The notes: generated by a model not told the origin, from the letters alone. 47,731 bases of DNA from Actinomadura montaniterrae (GCF_008923365.1 NZ_WBMR01000059.1:1-47731); one strand, 5' to 3'. Shown: positions 32,950 to 40,549, numbered from the stretch's first letter. Numbers and translations: made by a program.

Positions 32950-33164
32950 CGCTGACCACCTCCCACCTCGGCCGACTCATCGGCCAGAAGCGCCCGGACC
33001 TCCGACTCGCGGAAGCGCCGGTGACCACCCAGGGTCTTGAAGGAACGCAGCTTGCCCGCTTGGGCCCAACGCGTGACCGTCTTCGGGTCGACGCGGAACG
33101 CTGCGGCGACCTCGGCGGACGTCAGCAGTCGCTCGGGCTCGAAAGGCTTGGCTACGGTTGGCAT
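32946..33164 (-). CDS. BldC-like MerR-family HTH regulator
   Basis: A 72-residue protein. LLTSAEVAAAFRVDPKTVTR followed by WAQAGKLRSFKTLGGHRRFR gives the HTH plus wing of the BldC group, nearly the full family pattern. BldC (68 residues in Streptomyces) binds direct repeats head-to-tail as an oligomer. AGGAG lies 8 bp upstream of ATG 33164. It may regulate the transfer operon whose first genes it accompanies. Confidence 0.88.
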   Translation of the reverse strand: MPTVAKPFEPERLLTSAEVAAAFRVDPKTVTRWAQAGKLRSFKTLGGHRRFRESEVRALLADESAEVGGGQR

Positions 33165-33189
33165 GGGTCGATCTCCTCTCGCTAGGGGC

Positions 33190-33621
33190 TCAGTTCGACC
33201 CGATCGGCGGCTCTGGTGTGCCAGCACCGGAGCCGCTCTCATCTGCAGTGGTCGGTGGTGCACTGATCGAGCCAGCGAGGCAGTCGGCCTGCTGGGCCGT
33301 GCACAACACCTGGATGCGAAAGTCCGTGTAGCCGTGCTCTACGGCGTACGCGTTGTAGCCGCGCTGGCTCGGCCAACGAAGCTCCAAAGCCTTGGCCAGG
33401 CGCTCAACCGCTCGGCGAGCGGCCTCTCGCGCCTCAGCGTGTGGACGCCAAGGACCGACGACTCGTGAGAGCGCGCCGGTCCATTCCTCTCCGCCGGGCC
33501 CCTCGTAGACGAGTGACGGCCCATCGGCTCGGATCGCTCGCACAGCGCGAAGCGGCTGGTCCGGTCGGTGCCATGGCTTGAGGGCGTACATCTCGCCCGG
33601 CTCGATGTCCTTCGCCTTCAC
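33190..33621 (-). CDS. hypothetical protein, first gene of the leftward operon
   Basis: A 143-residue protein starting at GTG 33621, chosen because GGAGG stands 5 bp upstream. The first part is a small beta domain (AKDIEPGEMYALKPWHRPDQ, PSLVYEGPGGEEWTGALSRV), followed by a helix of Arg/Ala residues and a Pro/Ser tail. It is read divergently from the GntR repressor, and the two palindromic operators lie between them, so it and the genes behind it are the likely repression target. No family recognised. Confidence 0.65.
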   Translation of the reverse strand: MKAKDIEPGEMYALKPWHRPDQPLRAVRAIRADGPSLVYEGPGGEEWTGALSRVVGPWRPHAEAREAARRAVERLAKALELRWPSQRGYNAYAVEHGYTDFRIQVLCTAQQADCLAGSISAPPTTADESGSGAGTPEPPIGSN

Positions 33622-33692
33622 GACGACCTCCAAGACGAAAACCAGACGAACGCCCCACGAGCGCCGACCCGAGGCAGCTACCTCAGACCGGT

Positions 33693-33708
33693 ACCTCACT
33701 AGTGAGGT
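33693..33708. promoter_or_regulatory. operator 1 for GntR repressor (perfect palindrome)
   Basis: ACCTCACTAGTGAGGT, a perfect 16-bp palindrome 72 bp upstream of the leftward gene start (33621). The same motif recurs at 33755-33772. GntR/FadR-type regulators bind palindromes of this size. Confidence 0.75.
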
Positions 33709-33754
33709 GGTGAGCATGGCGGCACGGTAACCCGGCCTCGGCATTCGGGTCAAC

Positions 33755-33772
33755 AACCTCGCTAGTGAGGTT
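33755..33772. promoter_or_regulatory. operator 2 for GntR repressor
   Basis: AACCTCGCTAGTGAGGTT, an 18-bp palindrome with one mismatched pair. It ends 15 bp before the repressor ATG (33788), a position that would allow autorepression. It is 62 bp (about six helical turns) from operator 1, so looping or cooperative binding is possible. Confidence 0.75.
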
Positions 33773-33787
33773 GCGTAGGATGGAGAG

Positions 33788-34552
33788 ATGATCGACCCGA
33801 CGGACCCCCGGTCACCCTCGCGCCAGATTGCGGATGACCTGCGTGAAGAGATCCGTGATGGGGGCCTGGCCCCGGGGGCTCGGCTGCCGTCTGAACGCGA
33901 GCTCGTCGAGCGTTACGGCACGTCGCCACAGACCGCGAGGCAAGCCGTCTCTCTCCTGAAAGGTGAGGGCTTGGTCGTCGGCATGCCTGGGCGCGGGGTG
34001 TTCGTTCGCGAACGTCCGCCAGTGCTCCGGGTCGGTTCGGATCGCTACGCGCGCTGGCGCCGTGTCCAAGGCAAGGCCCCGCTCCAGGCCGAGGTGGAAG
34101 AACTCGGCCTCAAGTGGCGTCAGGAGGTCTTGGCACTAGCCGAAGTGCCCGCTCCAGACTGGATCGCTACCTGGTACGAGGTCGACCCTGGCGCCCCCCT
34201 GTTCGTGAGGCGCCGGCGGTTCTGGATCGACGACAACCCATCACAGCTAGCAGACAGCTACTACCTCCTGGACCTGGTGAAAGGCACGCGCATCACCGAG
34301 GAGAACACTGGGCCAGGAGGCGGCTACCGAGTCCTCGAGGAACTCGGCTACCCGCTGACGCGTGTTCGCGAGGAGGTCGCGATCAGGATGCCGACCCCCG
34401 ACGAAGTTCGCGCGCTTCGGCTTGAGCCGGGGACACCAGTCGCTGAACTGCATAGGGTCTCGTTCTCAGGAGACAAGCCGATTGAGGTACTGCAAGGCAT
34501 CCTCGCCGGTGACCGATACGTCTTCTGCTACGACATGCCCGTGAACGACTGA
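33788..34552 (+). CDS. GntR-family (HutC subfamily) repressor, KorSA-like
   Basis: A 254-residue regulator. The GntR winged helix is at about 10-75 (IADDLREEIRDGGLAPGARL, ERYGTSPQTARQAVSLLKGE) and a UTRA effector-binding domain is at about 95-250 (FVRRRRFWIDDNPSQLADSY, YPLTRVREEVAIRMPTPDEV). In pSAM2 the GntR protein KorSA keeps the element integrated by repressing the activator gene pra. Position between the divergent transfer operon and the PP2C/NUDIX genes, with two palindromes in the gap, fits that role. GGAG precedes ATG 33788. Confidence 0.93.
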   Translation: MIDPTDPRSPSRQIADDLREEIRDGGLAPGARLPSERELVERYGTSPQTARQAVSLLKGEGLVVGMPGRGVFVRERPPVLRVGSDRYARWRRVQGKAPLQAEVEELGLKWRQEVLALAEVPAPDWIATWYEVDPGAPLFVRRRRFWIDDNPSQLADSYYLLDLVKGTRITEENTGPGGGYRVLEELGYPLTRVREEVAIRMPTPDEVRALRLEPGTPVAELHRVSFSGDKPIEVLQGILAGDRYVFCYDMPVND

Positions 34553-34604
34553 CGGTTGGGAGAACGCGCATGGTGCGTCACGCCTGGACAGGCGCTGAGG
34601 CGTG

Positions 34605-35444
34605 ATGTTGCCGGTACGCGTCTGCACCGCGGAACGACCCGGCGATGATGGCTGCTCGGAGGATCGTGTCTTCGCCCGGCCTAACGCTGTGGTCGTCCTC
34701 GACGGAGTCAGCCCGCTACGGCCAGAAGGACCTAGAGACGGCTGGTACCCCGACGCCCTCGGGCAGCGCATCCTCGACCTCTTGGACAGCGATCCCTCCG
34801 CAGACCTGCCCGATGTACTCGCGACCGCTATCGATCACGTCTCAGCAAAGCACTCGCTCGTACCTGGCGAGTCGCCGGCCAGCACAGTGGCGATCATCAG
34901 ATGGGATGACTACCACATCGACGGCCTCGTCCTCGGAGACAGCCCGATCGTCGTGTTCAGCCGAGATGGCAGCGTGGACGTCCTTCGCGATGGACGACAC
35001 GAGACTGTCGTCGCCGAACTGCGCCGCGAAGCTCGCCAGACCACCGAGGGCCTGAACACGCTCGACGACCTCATCCGCGCGACCCGGCCCGCGAAGCTGG
35101 CCCGCATGAACCGCGACGGTGGCTACTGGATAGCAGAGGCGACGCCCGAGGCCGGCCACCACGCCATCCTCCGCCGATGGCCGGTCGACAGCATCCACGC
35201 TGTGGCAGCCATGACCGATGGCGTCAGCTGTGGTGTCGAGGACTACGGCGTTCCCCCATCGTGGCCGGCTGCCCTCACCCTCGCCCTGAGCGACGGATTG
35301 CAGGCGCTCCTGGCCGCCATCCATGACGCCGAGGCCACCGACAAGGACCGCCAGCGCTGGCCACGCCCAAAGACACACGACGACAAGGCAGCCGCGATCA
35401 TCGTCTTCCCACACGAGCACCAGGCCTGGGCTGACGAGCAATGA
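34605..35444 (+). CDS. PP2C-like Ser/Thr phosphatase fold protein
   Basis: A 279-residue protein. PP2C-type metal-site motifs are CSEDRVF (motif 1), AVVVLDGVSP (motif 2), LVLGDSPIVVF, AAMTDGVSCG and THDDKAAAII (final Asp motif). The standard D-G pair of motif 2 is kept, so it may be catalytic. Start ATG 34605 (a GTG is one codon upstream). Its end overlaps the NUDIX start by ATGA, and the GntR gene lies 50 bp upstream, so the three probably form one unit. A substrate is not evident. Confidence 0.8.
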   Translation: MLPVRVCTAERPGDDGCSEDRVFARPNAVVVLDGVSPLRPEGPRDGWYPDALGQRILDLLDSDPSADLPDVLATAIDHVSAKHSLVPGESPASTVAIIRWDDYHIDGLVLGDSPIVVFSRDGSVDVLRDGRHETVVAELRREARQTTEGLNTLDDLIRATRPAKLARMNRDGGYWIAEATPEAGHHAILRRWPVDSIHAVAAMTDGVSCGVEDYGVPPSWPAALTLALSDGLQALLAAIHDAEATDKDRQRWPRPKTHDDKAAAIIVFPHEHQAWADEQ

Positions 35445-35875
35445 CCGCTCTTCCACGGCATTCAGTCGCGGTCGCCGGCATCGTCATCGACGATCAGGGC
35501 AGGGCTCTCCTCATCCGACGTCCAGAGAACGGCCGCTGGGAACCGCCAGGCGGAGTCCTCGAACTCGAAGAGACCTTCGCCGACGGTGTGCGCCGCGAGG
35601 TCAAAGAGGAGACCGGCCTCGACGTCGAGCCAGAAGCGCTCACGGGGATCTACAAGAACATGGCCTGCGGCATCGTGGCCCTCGCCTTTCGCTGCCGTCT
35701 TCGAGGCGGCACCCTGACGACGAACCCCGAAGCAGACGCGTTCCGCTGGGCCTCCGCAGACGAGATAGCCACCCTGACGAACGAGGTCTTCGCCCACCGC
35801 ATCCTCGACGCCTACCGCGACGATCCGAAACCAGCTCTTCGAGAGCACGACGGCATCAGCCTGATCAACCTGTAG
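35441..35875 (+). CDS. NUDIX hydrolase (possible Pif-like entry-exclusion factor)
   Basis: A 144-residue NUDIX protein. The Nudix box runs from G-V-L-E-L-E-E through REVKEETGLDV (the GX5EX7REUXEEXGU pattern, about residues 38-60), with WEPPGG just before it. It hydrolyses nucleoside diphosphate derivatives in general. In pSAM2 the immunity factor Pif carries a Nudix motif and blocks redundant transfer between donors. Being downstream of a KorSA-like repressor, this gene is a candidate functional equivalent (inference). It is translationally coupled to the PP2C gene. Confidence 0.88.
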   Translation: MTALPRHSVAVAGIVIDDQGRALLIRRPENGRWEPPGGVLELEETFADGVRREVKEETGLDVEPEALTGIYKNMACGIVALAFRCRLRGGTLTTNPEADAFRWASADEIATLTNEVFAHRILDAYRDDPKPALREHDGISLINL

Positions 35876-35964
35876 GAACAGGCACGTCTTTGAGTCCTGA
35901 TTCGGCCACTGTCTTACTTTCATCGTGGTTGCAGGGTATGCCTGATGGCGTGAAGTCCCAGGAG

Positions 35965-35989
35965 AAGGTTGCCGGTACCCACCAACCTT
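35965..35989. other. inverted repeat in the gap before the protease-NTPase gene
   Basis: AAGGTTG (35965-35971) and CAACCTT (35983-35989) around 11 bp. It lies in the 190-bp gap between the NUDIX stop and the protease-NTPase start, the point where base composition begins to fall. It may be an operator or a weak terminator. Confidence 0.35.
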
Positions 35990-36065
35990 CAGAAGCCGGC
36001 CAGACCCTACCGAGCTTCCATGAATCACTTGTGCTTGTCGGGGCAAGTGGCTTAGGAGAAAGAGC

Positions 36066-38519
36066 TTGGTAGCGGGGTATGGGCGGACGGTTATTGTTCG
36101 CTCACGCAGGACAGGTACAGGCTTCAGGATATCCAACGCCCTTGTACTCACAGCTGCTCATGTCGCTGACGCTGTAGGGACTATTGAGATTCCGAAGCAG
36201 GGAATTGTCAACTGTCGGCGGGTCTGGGTTTCCAATGAAGTGGACGCCGCCTTATTTGCTGTTGATGTTTCAGAAAGCCTGCCAGAGGTCCCAAATACAA
36301 GTTGGGGCGTCTTGTGCTCAAGAGCCGGGAAAATTCCAGTTGAAGCGCACGGGTTTCCCGACTTCCTTGCTAGCGCTGATACATCAAGACGCGAGTACGA
36401 GCAGGCGCATGGCTACATTAATCCGCTCACGGGAATGATGAAAGGGGAGTTGCATGTCAGCATAGATACCGAAATATGGAAGAATAAAGAGCGACTTTGG
36501 CCTGGCATGTCAGGTGGGCCGGTCTTTGCTCACGGAAAACTCGTTGCCTTGGTTTCCAAAGCAGCAGGACAGGCCGCTCGTCTGGTTGTGCGTCCGATCG
36601 TAGATTTCGTCTACGATCCAGGTTTTCGTCAAGTCGTACAAAGACATAGCGGAATTGAAATCGTAGCTGAGCCTGCTGACATTTGTGCGTTGACGTCGTC
36701 TCTCACGCCGAGTAGACGACCTACATCGATTGCCGCCCTGGTGCGTGCAAGTTCTGAGATTGTAAATTTCAGAGGCAGGAACGAAATATTCCCGAAGCTA
36801 ATCAGGTGGACGGACCGTTCGGGCTTCGGGACTCTTCTTTTGCATGGCACCGGGGGGCAAGGAAAGACTCGGCTTGCCCGGCAAATTGTTCGTGAACTTA
36901 GTCGCCACGGCTGGGCGGCGGGATTCGTTGCCAATTTTGATCCGATCGCTGCTGATGTTCGGGATGCACTGGACCGTCTTGCTTACCTTGCCCGACCGAC
37001 GCTGCTGGTGATTGACTACGCGGAAAGCAAGCCAGGGCATATACAGCAACTCGCCCAGCAAATGCGCCGCAGTGAAATTCCATCAAAACTTTTACTTCTC
37101 GCGCGTAGCGCTGGCCCGTGGTGGGATGCGGTGCGCCATGCTGATAGCGATTTAGAAGACGCGTTCCAGGATGCCGAGGACCACAAGCTTGAACCCATTC
37201 GAGGCTCCTCGCGGGACTGGTCGATGCTGTTTAGTGAAGCTATCAAGGCATTCGTCTCCAGTTTGCCGAGTCTGAATGCCAGTGCCACTCGCGACTGGGC
37301 CGAGGTTGCTAACTCGGTCGACATGTCGGCAGTGACATTTGACAAAGACTCCTCGGCTATGGAGATTCAGTTAAGCGCTCTGAATGCTCTGCTGAATGCT
37401 GCCAATGACGAAAGGATGGGCGGCAATCCCGTAATCGACCAGTTGCTGCAGCATGAAGTCCGATATTGGCATCACATCGCAGCCGGTCATGGACTCAGAT
37501 TCGGTAGGGGCGAGATGCTTCTAGATGTGGTATCTGCCGGTTGTCTGTACGGTGCCGCTGATTGGCAGGATGCAGATGAAATTATTCGACGCTTCTCGAC
37601 TTCTCTTAGCAGCGAAGAAATTCGAGTCGCTTGTCGCGAACTGATCACCGATATTCTTCGCAGAGATTCAAACTCATACTGGGAGCCTATTGACCCTAGT
37701 TCGCTTGCAGAATATTTGGTCGTGCAACGTATTCATCACAATGGCAAGCTGCTCGTCGAGCATCTCCCATTTGTTCGCGAGCATCAAATGGTCAACGCCC
37801 TAACGATGCTATGTAGGGCAGCACCTCACGATGAGTTAATATGGCGACTTGTTAAGCAAATCGTCATCCAGCATCGTCACAGAGTTTCCTTCGACCTGCT
37901 TGCTGGGATCGGGGCTGCTGCGCCCAACCCCCGGCCGATCGCTGAACTCCTTAAGGGCGTTGCTTCGAAAGGAAACAACGCTCAGAAAGGCATGATCGAC
38001 GTATTGAGCGGCAAGTCACGTTCTGTTGACCAGCAACGATCTCTCTGGCGGAGTTATACTCAAGCATTTGCTGATGTGCCCGAATCTCGAATGCAACGAG
38101 CTTCCGAGCGTGTAGCTCATTTGGCGGACCTCTTGTCCGGAGTCGCGCCCGAACTTACTGGCGGCATCAATCTAGCAATGGATGTAATTCCGGAACTGCT
38201 TGGGAAGTTTAAAAGGATTAAGCGTGAGCTAATTAGCGCTAACGAAGCAATTGATTTGGCCTCGGGGGGTCTTCGGCGCCATCGCGACCTCGATACCGAG
38301 TATTACGAAATAGCGGTATCTCGCACGAGGCGCGCTAGTCGGGCAGCGGAATCGGCTCTTAACTATCTGGACGAGATGCACGGTGCAGTTCGAGCTTTTC
38401 AAAGAAGCCCAGCAACTCTAGAGGACATAAATGCAACGCTGGCTGAGCTCGCTAGGGATGTTCTGGATATGCGGGATCGGCTTGAGCGTCTGAATGCTGA
38501 GACCAGATCACTTGGCTGA
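36066..38519 (+). CDS. trypsin-like protease fused to STAND-type P-loop NTPase (putative conflict/defence protein)
   Basis: An 817-residue protein. The N-terminal trypsin-like domain (about 1-200) keeps a plausible triad: H32 (LVLTAAHVADA), D60 (NEVDAALFAV) and S149 (WPGMSGGPVF). The NTPase domain (about 230-480) has Walker A LLLHGTGGQGKTRLA (K267, T268), Walker B TLLVIDYAES (D317) and a sensor-type strand SKLLLLARSAGPWW. The remaining 330 residues are helical, ending in a coiled-coil-like segment (LAELARDVLDMRDRLERLNA). TTG 36066 is the start: AGGAG lies 7 bp upstream. Codon use is clearly more AT-rich than in the rest of the element, a sign of recent acquisition. Likely sensor-switch-protease of an abortive-infection type system, with the Trypco2 gene next to it. 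Confidence 0.85.
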   Translation: MVAGYGRTVIVRSRRTGTGFRISNALVLTAAHVADAVGTIEIPKQGIVNCRRVWVSNEVDAALFAVDVSESLPEVPNTSWGVLCSRAGKIPVEAHGFPDFLASADTSRREYEQAHGYINPLTGMMKGELHVSIDTEIWKNKERLWPGMSGGPVFAHGKLVALVSKAAGQAARLVVRPIVDFVYDPGFRQVVQRHSGIEIVAEPADICALTSSLTPSRRPTSIAALVRASSEIVNFRGRNEIFPKLIRWTDRSGFGTLLLHGTGGQGKTRLARQIVRELSRHGWAAGFVANFDPIAADVRDALDRLAYLARPTLLVIDYAESKPGHIQQLAQQMRRSEIPSKLLLLARSAGPWWDAVRHADSDLEDAFQDAEDHKLEPIRGSSRDWSMLFSEAIKAFVSSLPSLNASATRDWAEVANSVDMSAVTFDKDSSAMEIQLSALNALLNAANDERMGGNPVIDQLLQHEVRYWHHIAAGHGLRFGRGEMLLDVVSAGCLYGAADWQDADEIIRRFSTSLSSEEIRVACRELITDILRRDSNSYWEPIDPSSLAEYLVVQRIHHNGKLLVEHLPFVREHQMVNALTMLCRAAPHDELIWRLVKQIVIQHRHRVSFDLLAGIGAAAPNPRPIAELLKGVASKGNNAQKGMIDVLSGKSRSVDQQRSLWRSYTQAFADVPESRMQRASERVAHLADLLSGVAPELTGGINLAMDVIPELLGKFKRIKRELISANEAIDLASGGLRRHRDLDTEYYEIAVSRTRRASRAAESALNYLDEMHGAVRAFQRSPATLEDINATLAELARDVLDMRDRLERLNAETRSLG

Positions 38520-38556
38520 GGAGGTATAAGTAGTGAGACTCTCTGGAGGAGAAGAG

Positions 38557-38859
38557 ATGGACCGACCTTGGACAGGTCTAGCGGAGGCAATCGCCGCCGT
38601 ACGTGCTGAACTCGTGCGCGCGAAAGAGCTTGGTGCTGGTAGTGCCATGCCATTCGAGGTGGGGCCTGTCGAAATCCAGTTCACGGTTGCTTTGATCAAT
38701 GAAGGAAAGGCGAGCGCTGGAATTAAGGTGTGGGTACTGGGGGCAAATGCGAGTTCTGCCGCTACCGATCAGCAGACCCATCAACTCAAGGTGACTCTCC
38801 AACCTCGCGGCGAGGATGGGCTGCCGGAGCATGTTGGGGCCGACGACTTCAATCCTTAA
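38557..38859 (+). CDS. Trypco2-type (trypsin-co-occurring domain 2) small protein
   Basis: A 100-residue protein. GLAEAIAAVRAELVRAKELG, then MPFEVGPVEIQFTVALINEG and AGIKVWVLGANASS, ending HQLKVTLQPRGEDG. This helix plus beta-sheet pattern, with (F)-x-VGPVE(I/L)xF and the final (V/L)xLxP strand, is that of Trypco2 proteins found beside trypsin-like/NTPase genes. ATG 38557 has GGAGGA 6 bp upstream; GTG 38533, also behind an AGGAGG, is an alternative. It starts 37 bp after the protease-NTPase stop and is doubtless cotranscribed. Candidate adaptor, inhibitor or substrate of the protease. Confidence 0.82.
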   Translation: MDRPWTGLAEAIAAVRAELVRAKELGAGSAMPFEVGPVEIQFTVALINEGKASAGIKVWVLGANASSAATDQQTHQLKVTLQPRGEDGLPEHVGADDFNP

Positions 38860-40319
38860 CTGGTCACCTGCGGCATCTGGCACAGAATCGCATTCCGTTC
38901 TTCTGGAGTACGAGCCGCGAGCAGTCGACGTGCGAGGGCGGCGTATGGTTTGCCGTCTACGCGGTTTGGTTTAGTGGGATGGGCTGCAAAGACGCCGTAC
39001 TGCCCTTTTCCAGAAGCGGGTTCGGCTGCTGGGCTCTGTGAGAGACTTCCTGCCGCCAGAAGTGACTTGGCTTTGGTGAGATGGTCCCCGATTAGTACGC
39101 AGGCATTGCAGGAGGTGTCTCGGTCTAGTTGGTGGCCGTCTTCGCAGCGGACGTCCGGGCAGTGCCGGCCTCGGCGGACGAGGCGGGTGGCTACTGCTAC
39201 GGCGTCGCGGATGGGGTCGGTGTCGGTGATGCGGTAGCGCCAGTGGTCCCAGTTCCGGGTGATGCGGTCGGCCAGTTCAGCTGGGGTGCGGTGCTGCAGC
39301 TCGGCGGTGAGGGCCCTCAGGACGCGCTGGGAGCCGTGTTCCGGGATGTGGCGGGTTAGCTCGGGCGGGAGCGTTCGGTAGAGGTCGATGGCGGCTTGGG
39401 GGACGCGGGTCGGCGTTCGGCGGGCTGGGCGGTTTCGGCGATGGTGCTCGGACTCCCCGGCTTTGCCGGCTTCTCGCGTTCGCGCGCTCTGGTTGCTGTA
39501 GGCGCCTTCGGCGGGAAGCGACGGTGGCTCCTCAGGGGGTGCATAGGTATGGGGTGTCTCCTGTGGAGTGCCGGTTGCTGCGAGGGGTGTGTGCCGCGTC
39601 CTGCTCGGGGTGACTGCCGCTATATGAGCGGGGTTGCTGTGGGGGTCCGTGCGGCGGCGGCCGTGGGTGGCGTAGTGCTCGGCGGTCTTAGTCGCGTCCT
39701 CTTCCTCTATGACGACACGGATGGACAGCCAGCCTCCTGGGCGAGCGGTTGCCTCGATGAGGCCGGCCGTCTCCAACTCGGCTAGGCGGCGCCTGGCGGT
39801 TGCCTGGGAGGTGTTCAGGGCTGCGGCGAGGCGGGCCATGGTGGCGTCGAAGGGGTGGGGCTTGCCGTTGCGGTGAGCGCGGTCTACCGCGGCTGTGTAG
39901 AGGCGCCATGCTTCGGCTGAGACGGTGCCGGCGGGGCGGCGGCGTCCGGCCCAGACCATGTCGAGGGTCCAGGCGGGGACGGGGGCGTAGCGGTCGCCGG
40001 TCTCGCGGGGGCGGCGTAGGGCGGCGTGTAGGACGCTGCGTTTGGCGCCTCGGGGTGTGGAGCGCGAGAGGTAAGGGCCGTCCGCGGTTGGGGCCAGGAG
40101 TTGGCGGCGGGCGTCGTCTAGGGCGGTAGTGGAGGTGCCTGCTCGTTCGGCTAGGAAGCGGCGGCGGGCGATGGCGGGGGCGCGGCCGCCGTCCAGGCCG
40201 TGGGGCATGAGGGTCTCGTACATCGCCCACGTCCAAACGGCCAGGGCGCTGTGGTCGGGGGAGTAGATGAGGGAGCGCGGGATCTGGACGTGGCCGCGGG
40301 GCGCCCTGGTGCGCGTCAT
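38856..40319 (-). CDS. helix-turn-helix / zinc-ribbon protein, possible replication or maintenance protein
   Basis: A 487-residue protein. The N-terminal winged-helix part has RSLIYSPDHSALAVWTWAMY and LAERAGTSTTALDDARRQLL. A second HTH near 165-200 has MARLAAALNTSQATARRRLA. A Pro/Arg-rich linker (about 235-300) and a helical part (YRTLPPELTRHIPEHG) follow. A C-terminal four-Cys zinc ribbon has CPDVRCEDG and CNAC about 15 residues apart. Such proteins occupy the attR end of several actinomycete elements; I cannot say whether it initiates replication or regulates. Its 3' end overlaps the Trypco2 gene by 4 bp tail to tail. Confidence 0.7.
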   Translation of the reverse strand: MTRTRAPRGHVQIPRSLIYSPDHSALAVWTWAMYETLMPHGLDGGRAPAIARRRFLAERAGTSTTALDDARRQLLAPTADGPYLSRSTPRGAKRSVLHAALRRPRETGDRYAPVPAWTLDMVWAGRRRPAGTVSAEAWRLYTAAVDRAHRNGKPHPFDATMARLAAALNTSQATARRRLAELETAGLIEATARPGGWLSIRVVIEEEDATKTAEHYATHGRRRTDPHSNPAHIAAVTPSRTRHTPLAATGTPQETPHTYAPPEEPPSLPAEGAYSNQSARTREAGKAGESEHHRRNRPARRTPTRVPQAAIDLYRTLPPELTRHIPEHGSQRVLRALTAELQHRTPAELADRITRNWDHWRYRITDTDPIRDAVAVATRLVRRGRHCPDVRCEDGHQLDRDTSCNACVLIGDHLTKAKSLLAAGSLSQSPAAEPASGKGQYGVFAAHPTKPNRVDGKPYAALARRLLAARTPEERNAILCQMPQVTS

Positions 40320-40420
40320 CGGCGGCCTCGATCGTGGGGCGCCGGGATGTCTGTTTCACAGTGAGCCCACAGATGGCGGCCATTGGCGGCGGCCGGTTGC
40401 ATAGGGCTGCACAAATGGAA

Positions 40421-40459
40421 AAACCCGTCCGGCCTGTTTCTGCAGGTCGTAACGGGTTT
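40421..40459 (-). terminator. terminator downstream of the intact tRNA-Arg
   Basis: Arms AAACCCGT (40421-40428) and ACGGGTTT (40452-40459). Read leftwards, the hairpin is followed by a T-run (GGGTTTTT). It lies 18 bp beyond the tRNA 3' end on the element side, so the element supplies a new terminator that replaces the one left at 22604-22644. Confidence 0.7.
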
Positions 40460-40474
40460 CTGCTGGTGATCTTC

Positions 40475-40518
40475 GGGTGCCCCCTGCAGGATTCGAACCT
40501 GCGCACACGGCTCCGGAG
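40475..40518 (-). repeat. attR: 44-bp direct repeat within tRNA-Arg
   Basis: Identical to 22660-22703. Integration restores a complete tRNA at this end because the repeat supplies its 3' part. Confidence 0.93.
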
Positions 40519-40549
40519 GCCGTTGCTCTATCCCCTGAGCTAAGGGGGC
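40478..40549 (-). tRNA. tRNA-Arg (anticodon CCG)
   Basis: A cloverleaf folds fully. Acceptor GCCCCCT/AGGGGGC with discriminator A; D stem GCTC/GAGC with loop AGGGGATA; anticodon stem ACGGC/GCCGT with loop CTCCGGA (anticodon CCG, reading CGG); variable loop GTGCG; T stem GCAGG/CCTGC with loop TTCGAAT. The CCA end is not encoded. It serves as the integration site of the element. Confidence 0.96.

Larger units (their letters stand above)
22660..40518. mobile_element. 17.8-kb actinomycete integrative and conjugative element (AICE type)
   Basis: The 44-bp att repeats bound a block that contains a tyrosine integrase next to attL, an AlpA-like excisionase, and an FtsK/TraB-type DNA pump. DUF2637/SpdB2 and other small Spd-like membrane proteins, a GntR (KorSA-like) repressor, a NUDIX protein and an accessory conflict system are also present. 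No relaxase is present, as expected for AICEs, which transfer double-stranded DNA with a single TraB pump. I cannot identify a RepSA, RepAM or primase-polymerase replication gene. The HTH/zinc-ribbon protein at 38856 is the only candidate. Confidence 0.9.

Noticed and set aside
38860..40313. Plus-strand frames opposite the HTH/zinc-ribbon gene
   Set aside because: Gly/Arg-rich shadows; the minus-strand frame is uninterrupted for 487 residues with HTH and Cys4 motifs.
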